This document shows, one piece after another, positions 14,813-23,522 of a stretch of 60,189 bases of DNA (its first letter is position 1; every line of letters begins with the position of its first letter). The stretch is from a virus, in IMG/VR virus record IMGVR_UViG_3300037247_001852, positions 1-60,189 of that record. One strand, written 5' to 3'. Both the position numbers and the translations under genes were made by a program. Under the pieces are notes generated by a model. That model saw only the letters and a list, made by a program, of their open reading frames with translations, searched no databases and was not told the origin of the DNA.

Positions 14813-16431
14813 CAGTCCGTCTCCATCTGCGCCCGCACGGCGCGCGCCACCGGCTCGGCCAGCCCGGGCGGCATCGCCTGGCCGAGCATCGAGGAGCGTC
14901 CCGTCTTGGTCGGCGACAGCAGTTGCCAGTCCTCCGGGAAGGACTGCAGGACCAGCCGAGCCTTCTCCGACAACTTCACGCCGCGCGACATGTACGAGCC
15001 GCCGTCGTGGTGGCCTGGCGGTGAGATTCGATCGTCCTTCGTCACGGTCGTCGACGGGCGAGCCCACGGCCACTCGTCCGCGGCCTCCGCTAGTACGCTG
15101 GACGCGACCGATGATGACGACGCCTGGAGGCGAGCGGGCTCCGTTGCACGACTGACAGGCCATTTGCCATCGGCCTGGCGGGATTCCTCCATCACACCAG
15201 ATGTCGCCCCGGTAGCACTTGTTTGGACGAGCGCAGGCTCGTCGGCACGGCTGGGCATGTGGCTGCCTTTGGACGGCCACTGGCCGACACGGCGGGACTC
15301 AGAGAGCACTCCGTCGGGGCGGTGGTGCGACTCCTGGGTGATCGTCTGCGCCGGCTTGTCGACGTCGCTGGGCGGATGGAGATCGCGTGACATCGCCAGC
15401 ACGGCGCCGTCGTTCGGTAGCGCGACCTGCGTCCTGGCCGGTCGGTCGTCGTGCGACGCGTGGCGCCTCGACACGGCGAGCACGTGCGTCGAGTCCTGCC
15501 GGTTCCCGGTCAGCGTCCGCGCCGGCCGGTCCGGCTCGTGCGGTCGCATCATGGCGCGCGGTCCGTCGCCGACGCTCAGGATCGCGCACGGCGGGCTGGT
15601 CCCATTCCCGTGTATCTGCGTTCGAGCCGGCGCGTCCAGGTCGCTGGGCGGGTGCTTGGGGTGCACGACGAGCAGGGACGGGCTCTGAATGCCCGGGCGC
15701 GACCCTAACTGAGTTCGCGCCGGCTTGTCCGTGCGCGAGGCGCGCGCGTCAGGATTGCGCCATCGCAGCCGCACCGGCGTGCCGAGCTCCTCGAGCGACA
15801 GGTGCCGGAGCGCGTCGCGGCACGTCACCCACGGCTCGAGCGGCTCGATCCCCGGCAGCGGCAGCGTCGCCATCCTCGCCGGGTCTCCGTGCGTCGGCGC
15901 CGGCCAGCGGATGCACTCGGTTCCGATTTTATGGGCGAACCAGAACGGCCTCACTCGCGTCTGCGGGACGCCGTAGTTCGCCGCGTTGAGCGACGCGTAG
16001 TCGACGCAGTACCCGAGTCGCGCCGCGGTCTCCCCGATCACCGGCTTGACGACCGAGTCCCAGTGGCTCGAGTCGTCGAGGCCGGGGACGTTCGCGATCA
16101 TCCAGCACTCGGGCAGCAGCAGCTCGATGACCCCCATCGTCGTCGCGAGCATGTCGCGCTCGTCGGCCTGCCCCTTGCGCTTGCCGGCGCGGCTCCAGGG
16201 CGTGCATGGAGGGTCGGCGACGAGGAGGCCGACCCGCTCGGCCGGCCGCCACCCGTCCTGCAGCGAGCGCAGGAAGTCCCTCACGTCCACCTGCGTGGGG
16301 CGGTGGCCGAGGTTCGCCTCGTAGCTCGCGACCGCGTGCGGGTCGGCGTCGATGACCATGTCGAACTCGACGCCGGCGCGGCGGAACCCGAGCGCCATCC
16401 CGCCGCTGCAGCCGAACAACTCGACGTTCAC
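14812..16431 (-). CDS. DNA (cytosine-5-)-methyltransferase homologue with repeat-rich recognition region and altered ENV motif
   Basis: 539 residues, GTG start overlapping the upstream stop. Motif I is at 6-20, Cys76 in DPPCTPWS (IV), QTRVR at 157-161 (VIII) and GQAMPP at 517-522 (X). Motif VI reads ANV (residues 113-115) instead of ENV, so the conserved glutamate is Ala, a one-base change. Residues ~230-465 contain eight degenerate PARTQ-type repeats about 28-39 residues apart. It may be a multispecific enzyme with weakened catalysis, or a DNA-binding derivative. Confidence 0.85.
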   Translation of the reverse strand: MNVELFGCSGGMALGFRRAGVEFDMVIDADPHAVASYEANLGHRPTQVDVRDFLRSLQDGWRPAERVGLLVADPPCTPWSRAGKRKGQADERDMLATTMGVIELLLPECWMIANVPGLDDSSHWDSVVKPVIGETAARLGYCVDYASLNAANYGVPQTRVRPFWFAHKIGTECIRWPAPTHGDPARMATLPLPGIEPLEPWVTCRDALRHLSLEELGTPVRLRWRNPDARASRTDKPARTQLGSRPGIQSPSLLVVHPKHPPSDLDAPARTQIHGNGTSPPCAILSVGDGPRAMMRPHEPDRPARTLTGNRQDSTHVLAVSRRHASHDDRPARTQVALPNDGAVLAMSRDLHPPSDVDKPAQTITQESHHRPDGVLSESRRVGQWPSKGSHMPSRADEPALVQTSATGATSGVMEESRQADGKWPVSRATEPARLQASSSSVASSVLAEAADEWPWARPSTTVTKDDRISPPGHHDGGSYMSRGVKLSEKARLVLQSFPEDWQLLSPTKTGRSSMLGQAMPPGLAEPVARAVRAQMETD

Positions 16432-16964
16432 GACGGCTTGCCCGACCACGTGTACTGGCACTTGGGGCACTCGTAGTCGACGGTCACGTTGCGATCGAAG
16501 CTCGGGAAGTCCGGCGGCGGCGTGAGCTGCTTGGGCGACACCGACGCGAGCAGCGCGTCGAGCCGCATCCCGCCGAACGCGGCCTTGCCGATCCCCCTGG
16601 AGACCTGGCCGAGGAGAACCGTCACGTCGCCGGTGAACCGGCCCTGGATCTCCGGGTTGTTCAGCGTGGCGTTGAGCCCCTTCTCGTCCGCCGGCTTCAG
16701 GTCGACGATCACGACCGGGCACTTCTCGACCCCCGCGGCCTGCAGCACCTTGAGCCGCTGGTGACCGCCGACGACGAACCCCGTCCGCTTGTTGTAGACG
16801 ATCAGGTCGACCAGGCCGTAGCGCTCCATCGCGGCCTGGAGCCCGGCCAGCGCGTCCTCGGTGATCTCGCGGGGGTTGTACGCCGCCGGCTTCAGGTCGG
16901 CGACTTCCATCACGGCGATCTCCGGGATGACGATCGCCAGCTTCTTCTTCCTCTTGCCTGCCAC
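16428..16964 (-). CDS. ParB/Srx-domain protein with zinc ribbon
   Basis: 178 residues, GTG start. The N-terminal ~100 residues form a ParB/Srx-like domain ('LKPAAYNPREI', 'GFVVGGHQRLKVL'). The C-terminus has a CPKC motif. Such short ParB-domain proteins commonly accompany phage DNA methyltransferases. It overlaps the methyltransferase gene by 4 nt, so it may cooperate with it; the activity is unknown. Confidence 0.75.
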   Translation of the reverse strand: MAGKRKKKLAIVIPEIAVMEVADLKPAAYNPREITEDALAGLQAAMERYGLVDLIVYNKRTGFVVGGHQRLKVLQAAGVEKCPVVIVDLKPADEKGLNATLNNPEIQGRFTGDVTVLLGQVSRGIGKAAFGGMRLDALLASVSPKQLTPPPDFPSFDRNVTVDYECPKCQYTWSGKPS

Positions 16965-16973
16965 CGCTCTACC

Positions 16974-17720
16974 TTACAACGGTTTGAGCAGCTTGATCGG
17001 GAACGGTCGCTCGTCCGTCGGCGCCTGCGGCGTGTCGAACGGCAGGACCTTCCACCACGACTTCGCCCGGCCGCACTCCTCGCCGGACGCGTCCCACCGG
17101 AACCCGTGCTGCTTGGCGAGCTCGTTGTCCTCGAACCGCTGCTGGCCCTGGAAGACCGCCCGCGGCTTGAGAGCCCGGGCGACCTGGTCCTCGAGGTCGT
17201 CCACCTGCTTGAGCAGCTCGACGATCATCATCACGTCGGCGAGCGCGCGGTGCTGCGTGCCGACCGGGATCCCGTGGTCCAGGCACAGGTGCGCGAGGTG
17301 CCGGCACGGCCGCCGGTCCTTCATCTTCGGCCAGGTGATGTCCTGCTCGGTGCAGACCCAAGGGATCGCGACGCCGTCGTTGTCGGACAGGGGCTCTTCG
17401 AAGAAGGCCTCGACGAACCCTTGATCGAACTTCGCGACGTGGGCGACCAGCGCGGCCACTGGCGTCTGCCGCAGCACGTCCAGGAACGGCTCGAGCAGGC
17501 CGGTGCCGAGGTCCTCGGCGACCGCGCACATGCTGGCGAGCAACTCAGGACTGATGCCGTTGATGTGCGCCGCCTCGTTGCTCGTCCCGGGGATCAGCGT
17601 CGAGAACGCCCAGAGCAGGCCGCGGTTCTCGACGTCGAAGAGCGCGCACCCGAACTCGACCATCGGGTCTTTGCCGGTCTCGAGGCCACCGGTCTCCACG
17701 TCTAGGATCATCAGGTTCAT
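16974..17720 (-). CDS. DnaQ-like 3'-5' exonuclease (DEDDh)
   Basis: 248 residues. Asp7/Glu9 (LDVETGG), Asp99 (HVAKFD) and His157/Asp162 (HRALAD) are the expected DEDDh residues. A C-terminal 'KQHGFRWDASGE...KSWWKVLP' module resembles the short extension of phage and bacterial exonucleases. It is likely to trim DNA 3' ends in recombination or replication. It overlaps the RecT-like gene stop. Confidence 0.85.
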   Translation of the reverse strand: MNLMILDVETGGLETGKDPMVEFGCALFDVENRGLLWAFSTLIPGTSNEAAHINGISPELLASMCAVAEDLGTGLLEPFLDVLRQTPVAALVAHVAKFDQGFVEAFFEEPLSDNDGVAIPWVCTEQDITWPKMKDRRPCRHLAHLCLDHGIPVGTQHRALADVMMIVELLKQVDDLEDQVARALKPRAVFQGQQRFEDNELAKQHGFRWDASGEECGRAKSWWKVLPFDTPQAPTDERPFPIKLLKPL

Positions 17721-18793
17721 CGGTCGTCGCCTCCTTCCAGGTCGAGCTCGGCCTGGGCCCGCTCCTCCGCGAGCGCCTCGGCCTTCTCATCGGCCGTCAT
17801 GTCGCCGCCGTTTATCGGGACGACCTCGGCCACTTCCTCTTCTTCGGGCTCGGTCGAGACCTCGGGCGTCTTCATCCAGTCGGGCTCGCCGCCGCCGGGC
17901 TCCTCCTCGGCCGGCTCCTCCTCGACGATCTCCGCGTCCTCGACGTCGTCGGCGTTGAACACCTCCTCCGGCGGCCGCGTCGGGACCGTGTCCGGGTCCA
18001 CCGCCTGCGACTCGCGCCCGGCCTCGGCCTTCGCGCGCATCCGGTCCTTGAGCGACGTCGCCTTCTCGACCGCGTCCTCAGGCGTGTCCACGACGACGGC
18101 CGGGCCCATGTCGATCTCGTCGACCTGCTCGCTGACCTCGCCGAAGTCGTACAGGCCCATGACGACGTCCGGGTACTCGCGCCGGCCGAGTTCGGCCTGG
18201 GCGCGCCGTTCGCACATGTTCAACTCGAACTTATGCCAGTTGTTGTTCTCGCGCTTCCACTCAGTGTCGCCCTTGTCGTAGAGCTTCGCGTCGATCGCGC
18301 GCTGGCGATCCCACGTGCAGGCCGCCTCCCTCCCCTCCGGCCAGCCCTTGCGGCGCGTGACGTACGTGGCGAAGGCTTCGCCCTCGTCGTCGTAGCCTGA
18401 CTCCTTGCAGTAGAAGTACTCGGCCTTGCCGGACTTCAGGATCATCGCGCCGATCAGATGCGCGCCGGCCTCGGCCTTGCCCTCGATAAGGTGGATATTC
18501 CCGATCGCCTGGAGCGGCGTGAGCCCCAACTCGCGGCCCTTGAGGATGACGAGCAGGGTGTTGTACGGCTTGCCGCGCAGGTCCTTCGGCACGAGCGTGG
18601 CCGAGGAGATGTACCTCGCGAGCCGGAGCGACTCGGTCACGTCCTTCGGCTCGAACGGCACCGGCAGCAGCGACGACGGCGCTGGTGTTCCGTTGGCCGC
18701 CTTCGGCTCCTCGGGCTTGGGCTCCTCGCGCCCCTCGACGGGCTCTGGCTCTACCTCGGGGGCGGGGTTCTCGTTGTCGGTCTGCTCGGTCAT
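17717..18793 (-). CDS. RecT-like single-strand annealing protein
   Basis: 358 residues; ATG at 18793 preceded by AAGGAGATCCCC. The core (about 60-230) contains 'LLVILKGRELGLTPLQAIGN', the RecT family signature. The N-terminal 50 residues are Pro/Glu-rich and the C-terminal ~110 are very acidic, probably disordered. It should anneal complementary strands made single-stranded by the neighbouring YqaJ-like exonuclease. Confidence 0.8.
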   Translation of the reverse strand: MTEQTDNENPAPEVEPEPVEGREEPKPEEPKAANGTPAPSSLLPVPFEPKDVTESLRLARYISSATLVPKDLRGKPYNTLLVILKGRELGLTPLQAIGNIHLIEGKAEAGAHLIGAMILKSGKAEYFYCKESGYDDEGEAFATYVTRRKGWPEGREAACTWDRQRAIDAKLYDKGDTEWKRENNNWHKFELNMCERRAQAELGRREYPDVVMGLYDFGEVSEQVDEIDMGPAVVVDTPEDAVEKATSLKDRMRAKAEAGRESQAVDPDTVPTRPPEEVFNADDVEDAEIVEEEPAEEEPGGGEPDWMKTPEVSTEPEEEEVAEVVPINGGDMTADEKAEALAEERAQAELDLEGGDDR

Positions 18794-18844
18794 GGGGATC
18801 TCCTTGAGCAATTGGTTCGGATCAGACACCTCGCGCGAGGCGAG

Positions 18845-19948
18845 CTATTTGATCCCGCGCGTCCACGCGGGGGTATAGAGCTGGCGGTAGTCGGGGAGAG
18901 CGTACTCGGCCTCGAGGTCGGCGCGTTCGCGGGCGTGCAGGTCGAGCCGGTCGTACAGGTGCTCGCGCAGCTCCTTGTCGCGGAACTTCCCGGACCGGCG
19001 CTGCTTCCACTGGAGCTTGCCGACCTCGGTGTGGACGCCGAGGTGCTCGCCGATCTCCCCCTTGAGGAGGTTCTCCAGCTCCTTCTTCCGGTCCTCGAGC
19101 CTCTTGCGGGCGATCTTGACGTCCTTCAGCTCGAGCGCCCACTCCTCGATCGACGCGGTCGGCGCGATCATCTCCGCGTCGTGGAGCGTGAAGCGCGCGT
19201 TGAGGTAGCGGGTGAACGACTCCGTCCCGTCCGGGTCCGGCTGGACGCCGGCCAGCACGTGCTTGGTCCAGAAGCGCTCGGCCTCCTCGAGCATGTACGC
19301 CTCCATCTCGCGGTCGCGCGGGATGTCGAAGATCCGGTGCTGGTGGGTGTCGATGAGCGCGGCGGCCTTCCACGAGTCGAGGTCCGTCAGCGACTGGTAC
19401 CACGCGCACTGGATGCGGACGCGGCCGGGAACCGGGTCTTCGCCCTGGCGCTGGTAGTCGAGCCCGGCGTAGTGGCCGTGGCTCTTGATCTCCACGCCGC
19501 CGGTCGGGCCGATCCGACGCAGCTCCTCGGCGAGCGTCGCGTGGTGATGCTCGGCCTCGGTCCGCGCCTCGAGGGCGGCTCCCTCGGCCGTGTAGAAGTA
19601 GCCGTTCCAGTCGCCGGGTTCGTCCGCGGCGTGCTCGCCCTCGACCAGGCCGACGTCGTAGACGAGGCGGTCCGGGGATCCGAGCTGCCACGGCCTGTCC
19701 GCGTGCCGGAAGGAGAGCGGGTCGCTCGGCAGCAGGATCACCCCGAGCTTCACCGCGGTCCGCTGCGCGATGATCGGCTCGAGGATGTTCCCCCACTCGG
19801 TGCGCTCGTTGCCGGCGAAGTCGTCGCCCTCGCCCGTCTTGTCCAGGAACACGTCGATCGGGCCGCGACCGGAGACCTCTCCGAACAGCTTGGCGACGTC
19901 GGTGCCGCCGAGCCCTGACCGTCGAAACTCCTTGCGTTCTGCGTCCAT
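18845..19948 (-). CDS. YqaJ-type recombination exonuclease
   Basis: 367 residues, first gene of the minus-strand block. ACAGGAGGGATAGGC precedes the ATG. N-terminal 'GLGGTDVAKLFG', a central 'PWQLGSPDRLV' (catalytic Asp candidate) and 'GVEIKSHG' (E-x-K) match the YqaJ/lambda-exonuclease nuclease fold. The C-terminal ~110 residues are helical and basic. It pairs with the RecT-like protein as a Red-type system. Confidence 0.8.
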   Translation of the reverse strand: MDAERKEFRRSGLGGTDVAKLFGEVSGRGPIDVFLDKTGEGDDFAGNERTEWGNILEPIIAQRTAVKLGVILLPSDPLSFRHADRPWQLGSPDRLVYDVGLVEGEHAADEPGDWNGYFYTAEGAALEARTEAEHHHATLAEELRRIGPTGGVEIKSHGHYAGLDYQRQGEDPVPGRVRIQCAWYQSLTDLDSWKAAALIDTHQHRIFDIPRDREMEAYMLEEAERFWTKHVLAGVQPDPDGTESFTRYLNARFTLHDAEMIAPTASIEEWALELKDVKIARKRLEDRKKELENLLKGEIGEHLGVHTEVGKLQWKQRRSGKFRDKELREHLYDRLDLHARERADLEAEYALPDYRQLYTPAWTRGIK

Positions 19949-19998
19949 GCCTATCCCTCCTGTTGTTGAGATCCCTCTTGTACGTCGCCGGTATGACT

Positions 19999-20019
19999 TT
20001 CCCGCCGGACCCGGAATAA
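19999..20019 (-). promoter_or_regulatory. Possible start-site dyad of the leftward early promoter
   Basis: The minus strand reads TTATTCC, then an imperfect TTCC...GGAA dyad (20016-19999) containing CCGG-GT-CCGG. It resembles the clearer dyad at 7722-7738. No convincing -35 is visible. Confidence 0.3.
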
Positions 20020-20020
20020 G

Positions 20021-20050
20021 TTGCCCGCGCCGCGCGCGCCGTGTTGTAGT
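20021..20050 (+). promoter_or_regulatory. Promoter of the leaderless Cro/CI-like gene
   Basis: TTGCCC (20021-20026), 18-nt spacer, TGTAGT (20045-20050), then 6 nt to the GTG at 20057. It lies in the divergent region between the two long transcription blocks. Confidence 0.45.
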
Positions 20051-20056
20051 GGCCTC

Positions 20057-20326
20057 GTGGCGACGAACGGCAAGCGGCGGCGCGGGCGACCGCGCGTCCA
20101 TCCGATCTCCCCGACCGAGTTCGGCCGGTGGGTCGACGCGCGGGGGCTGAACACTCCGGACGTACTCCGGATCTTCGCGGAGACCGCCGCGGCGATGGAG
20201 CTCGACGTCGAACTGCGCAAGACCGCCTACTACGACTTGCGCAACGGGCAGTACTCGCCGGCGATCCCGACGATGAAGGTCATCAAGCGGATGACCTCCG
20301 GAGCGATCTCCGTCGACCAGTGGTGA
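20057..20326 (+). CDS. Cro/CI-like helix-turn-helix regulator
   Basis: 89 residues; the GTG is chosen from the hexamer 6 nt upstream. The N-terminus is basic (GKRRRGRPR). Residues ~20-80 look like a small XRE/Cro fold: 'FGRWVDARGLN', 'RKTAYYDLRNGQYSPAIPTM', 'VIKRMTSGAISVDQW'. Its position between divergent early blocks is where a phage switch protein would be. It may bind the TTCCGG or GTAA-N6-TTAC dyads; that is inference. Confidence 0.65.
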   Translation: MATNGKRRRGRPRVHPISPTEFGRWVDARGLNTPDVLRIFAETAAAMELDVELRKTAYYDLRNGQYSPAIPTMKVIKRMTSGAISVDQW

Positions 20327-20348
20327 AAAATAAACATGATTTCGGGGG

Positions 20349-20378
20349 TTCCCAAGTCGCTCCGCGATCCGGTATAGA
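20349..20378 (+). promoter_or_regulatory. Possible rightward replication promoter
   Basis: TTCCCA (20349-20354), 18-nt spacer, TATAGA (20373-20378), 8 nt before a GTG at 20387. Confidence 0.35.
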
Positions 20379-20386
20379 GAATCCAC

Positions 20387-20527
20387 GTGACGAGACCGGG
20401 CCCCTCTGAGCTCTCCAGCGAGCGCGCGACGCCCGCGTCGTCGTTGTTCCTGCCCGGTCCGACGTTCGTCGCGGTTCGTTCGCGCGTTCTCTGGAGGGTT
20501 CCGGGGTCGTCGGGGTGGAGTTCGTAG
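20387..20527 (+). CDS. Possible leaderless 46-residue leader reading frame
   Basis: GTG 8 nt after TATAGA. It encodes a Pro/Ser-rich 46-residue product without a recognised family. Its stop overlaps the start of the replication gene at 20515, whose own Shine-Dalgarno is too distant (GGAGGG about 15 nt away), so it could couple translation. It may equally be untranslated leader. Confidence 0.3.
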   Translation: MTRPGPSELSSERATPASSLFLPGPTFVAVRSRVLWRVPGSSGWSS

Positions 20528-21375
20528 CCGTCAACGTAGCCGGAACTACCGGCCCGGACTGGCTGCGGAGGGACCCCGCGCTGCGCGGCCACTGGCACGC
20601 GCTCATCTCGTTCTGCGCGCTACGCGAGAACGGCGGGACCGTCGTCGGCGCCGCGACCTGGACGAACCGCGACTGGGACCGCACCGCCGGCGTCACCAAG
20701 GCCGCGCTCCGGAAGCTGGCGGCCGGTGACGAGCCGCTCGTGCGGTGGGACGGCGACGACCTGGTCGTGCTGGGGTACGACCGAGGGCGGGAAGCCGCCG
20801 CTCTCGCCGCCCGTGAGCGGGGCCGGAACGCGGCCTTGGCGCGCTGGCACGGCGACCAAAAACCAGAGGAGACTCTACCGGAATCATTAGGTTCAGAGGA
20901 TGCGTCCGTAGATGCACCCGCATCTGCTATCGGAGATGCCGGTGCAGATGCCGTCGGCACTACAGATCAGAGTAGAGAAGATCAGAGCAGAGAAGAACCT
21001 GTCAGCGGCTCCGCCGCGACCGGGCCGGAGATTCCGGAGTTGGCGTGGCGGTGCGCCGACTACCTGCGCAAGCACGTCCTCCGGAGCAACCCGACGAACA
21101 AGCTGTCCAAGGTCGACCCGTGGGAGGGCTCCAAGAACCGGAAGGACTGGGCCGACACGTTCCGGCTAATGGTCGAGCGCGACCCGGCCGACCGGACCTA
21201 CGCCGCGATCAAGGACTCTGTCTGCTGGCTGTTCACGCAGCCGAACAACTTCGTGGTCTGGAGCGCTGGATCACTCCGGAAGAAGTGGGACAACGTGCGC
21301 CACGCGATGAACAGACCGGTCGACCGCAAGCCGGACTCCGGCGCGGGCGGGCCCAAGCTCAAGGCGATCCAATGA
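20515..21375 (+). CDS. Replication initiator / helicase-loader-like protein
   Basis: 286 residues, GTG start. The N-terminal ~110 residues read as a winged helix. A disordered linker rich in Ser, Asp and Gln follows. The C-terminal ~85 residues, 'WADTFRLMVERD', 'NNFVVWSAGSLRKKWDNV', match the C-terminus of phage replication proteins that load DnaB (DnaD/O-protein style). It overlaps dnaB by 4 nt, as expected for such a pair. Confidence 0.65.
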   Translation: MEFVAVNVAGTTGPDWLRRDPALRGHWHALISFCALRENGGTVVGAATWTNRDWDRTAGVTKAALRKLAAGDEPLVRWDGDDLVVLGYDRGREAAALAARERGRNAALARWHGDQKPEETLPESLGSEDASVDAPASAIGDAGADAVGTTDQSREDQSREEPVSGSAATGPEIPELAWRCADYLRKHVLRSNPTNKLSKVDPWEGSKNRKDWADTFRLMVERDPADRTYAAIKDSVCWLFTQPNNFVVWSAGSLRKKWDNVRHAMNRPVDRKPDSGAGGPKLKAIQ

Positions 21376-22790
21376 GCGAGCGCGTCCTGCCCCACAGCGC
21401 CGAGGCCGAGCGCTCCCTCTTGGGCGCGGTCTTCCTCCGCGAGGAGATCGTGAAGTGGGCGAACGTCGAGCCGCGGCAGTTCTACGACCCGCGCCACCGC
21501 GCCGTCTGGGAAGCGATGCGCACCCTCGCGGCCAAGGACGTCGGGATCGACGCGACCACCATGGAGACGGAGCTGCGGCGGGCGGAGAAGCTGGAGGCGA
21601 TCGGCGGGCTCGCGTACTTGTCCGAGGTCGTCGTCCACGTCCCCACGGCCGACAACGTCGAGCACTACATCAAGATCATCCGGGACAAGTACGTCTCGCG
21701 CGAGGTCATGCTCCGGCTCGCGGACGCCTACAAGCTCGCGGACTCCAAGGAGGCCGAGGGCGACGAGCTCCTCAACCGCGTCACGGAGCTGATCGGGTCG
21801 ATCGAGCCGAGCGCGAGGCCGGCCGGCGAGCGCATCGGTGACATCGTCATGCGCGAGGCCATCGAGACCGCCAAGCTAGCGGACCGCCGGGCCAGGGGCG
21901 AGGACGTGTACGTCGGCGTGCCGACAGGGTACCCGAAGCTCGACCGCCTCACCGGCGGCATCCCGTTCGGGATCCTCACCGTGCTCGCCGCTCGGCCCGC
22001 GATGGGCAAGACGACGCTCGCGATGAACATCGCTGACAACGTCGACGCGGCGGGGTACGACGTGGACTACTTCACGCTCGAGGACCTCAAGCGCAGCTTC
22101 GCGCACCGGAAGATAGCGTCCGGCGCGCGGGTCTCCGGCGAGGCCATACGGAACCTGTCGCTGTCGCCGGGCGAGTGGTCGCGCGCGATGGCCGCGGCCA
22201 ACCGGATCAAGGCCGAGGGGAACTGGTGGCTGGAGGAGGCCGCCGGGATGACCGCGGACGACATCATCCGGTCGGCGCGGTCGCGCAAGCGCACCGGCAG
22301 CAAGGGGCGCCTGATGATCGTGGACTACGTCCAACTCCTGGAGTGGCCGCCGCACGCCAGGAGCGAGAACGACGCGATCACGTACTCGGTGCGCAAGTTC
22401 AACAGGTACGCCGCCGAGGGCAACGCCGTGATCCTGCTGTCGCAGCTCAACCGCGAGCCGGAGAAGCGCGAGGACCACCGGCCGCGGCAGTCGGACCTGC
22501 GAGGATCGGGCGAGCTCGAGCAGCAGGGCAAGCTGATCCTGATGAACTACCACGAGGCGAGCTACAAGGACGCCGACGAACTGCCGCCGGACGAGCGCGA
22601 GGCCTACGTGTCGAAGCTCGAGGTCATCGTCCGCAAGAACCACAACGGCGAGAACAACCTCTACGCCGAGCTCCACTGGGACCGGCCGACCTACCGGATC
22701 GTCAACTCGTGGTCCGATGTTCCACGTAGCACATACGAGCAACAGGAACCGCCGGCGCCACCGCCGCCGGACGGCGACGTACCGTTCTAG
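21372..22790 (+). CDS. Replicative DNA helicase, DnaB family
   Basis: 472 residues. The N-terminal DnaB_N domain is at ~5-100. The RecA-like core has Walker A at ~207-215 (ARPAMGKTT), Walker B 'LMIVDYVQLL', and 'SQLNRE' (H4) with 'DLRGSGELEQ'. It unwinds DNA ahead of the phage replisome. The Pro-rich C-terminus ends in DVPF, possibly a contact peptide. It overlaps the initiator gene by 4 nt. Confidence 0.95.
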   Translation: MSERVLPHSAEAERSLLGAVFLREEIVKWANVEPRQFYDPRHRAVWEAMRTLAAKDVGIDATTMETELRRAEKLEAIGGLAYLSEVVVHVPTADNVEHYIKIIRDKYVSREVMLRLADAYKLADSKEAEGDELLNRVTELIGSIEPSARPAGERIGDIVMREAIETAKLADRRARGEDVYVGVPTGYPKLDRLTGGIPFGILTVLAARPAMGKTTLAMNIADNVDAAGYDVDYFTLEDLKRSFAHRKIASGARVSGEAIRNLSLSPGEWSRAMAAANRIKAEGNWWLEEAAGMTADDIIRSARSRKRTGSKGRLMIVDYVQLLEWPPHARSENDAITYSVRKFNRYAAEGNAVILLSQLNREPEKREDHRPRQSDLRGSGELEQQGKLILMNYHEASYKDADELPPDEREAYVSKLEVIVRKNHNGENNLYAELHWDRPTYRIVNSWSDVPRSTYEQQEPPAPPPPDGDVPF

Positions 22791-22802
22791 GGAGGGACAA
22801 CC

Positions 22803-23336
22803 GTGAAGAAGAGATACAAAGTCGTGCTCGCGGACCCGCCGTGGAAGTTCCGCAACCAGGGCAACCGATCGAGCCCGGCCTACCAGGGGCACTACGAGCC
22901 GATGACGGTCGATCAGATCATGGCGCTGGGCCTGTTCGTCCAGGGCGTCTGCCGCCCGGACGCGGCGCTGTTCCTGTGGACGCCGGCGTCGATCCTGCTC
23001 GACGGCGACGCGACGGCGGTCGCCCGGGCGTGGGGGTTCGAGCCCAAGCAGATCATCCCGTGGGAGAAGACGACCGCCGACGGCGAGCGGCCGGCGATCG
23101 GGATGGGCAACTACACCCGGGTCTGCGCCGAGTACATGATCCTCGCGGTCCGCCGCCGCCCGCCGGTGCTCGACCACGGCGTGCCCGGGGTCATCCGCTC
23201 GCCGCGCCGGGGCCACAGCGAGAAGCCGCCCGAGAGCTACCAGCTGATCGAGCGACTCTTCGCCGGCCCGTACCTCGAGATGTTCGCGCGCCGCAAGTAT
23301 TCGGCCGCCTGGGACACCTGGGGCGACGAGTGCTAG
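22803..23336 (+). CDS. MT-A70-family adenine-N6 methyltransferase
   Basis: 177 residues, GTG start after GGGAGGGACAACC. The catalytic DPPW is at 11-14 and the MT-A70 pattern continues with 'ALFLWTPASI', 'GNYTRVCAEYMI' and 'PPESYQLIERLF'. It should methylate adenine in DNA, as phage MT-A70 proteins do, giving protection or marking. It is in the replication operon directly after dnaB. Confidence 0.9.
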   Translation: MKKRYKVVLADPPWKFRNQGNRSSPAYQGHYEPMTVDQIMALGLFVQGVCRPDAALFLWTPASILLDGDATAVARAWGFEPKQIIPWEKTTADGERPAIGMGNYTRVCAEYMILAVRRRPPVLDHGVPGVIRSPRRGHSEKPPESYQLIERLFAGPYLEMFARRKYSAAWDTWGDEC

Positions 23337-23470
23337 CGCCGTGGGTCATCTTCTTCGTGGGCTTCCTGCTGGGCGCCGCGTGCGGAGCGCGAAGCGAGCG
23401 GCGCCGGAGGACCGGGCCGCCCAAACTCGTGGACCGGAACGGCCGGCCGATCGGACGCCGCCGTGGGTAA
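23330..23470 (+). CDS. Small single-pass membrane protein
   Basis: 46 residues, GTG start overlapping the methyltransferase stop. One hydrophobic helix (residues ~4-18) is followed by a strongly basic tail. No family recognised; too short for firm support. Confidence 0.4.
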   Translation: MLAPWVIFFVGFLLGAACGARSERRRRTGPPKLVDRNGRPIGRRRG

Positions 23471-23522
23471 CGGTTGTCATGCGGTCGGTGTAGCTTTCTT
23501 CTTCACGTGAGGAGAAGGTTTC

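Noticed and set aside
18829-18840. Palindrome CCTCGCGCGAGG before the RecT-like gene
   Set aside because: It consists of common G+C-rich words in this genome and has no T tract or paired copy elsewhere; probably chance.
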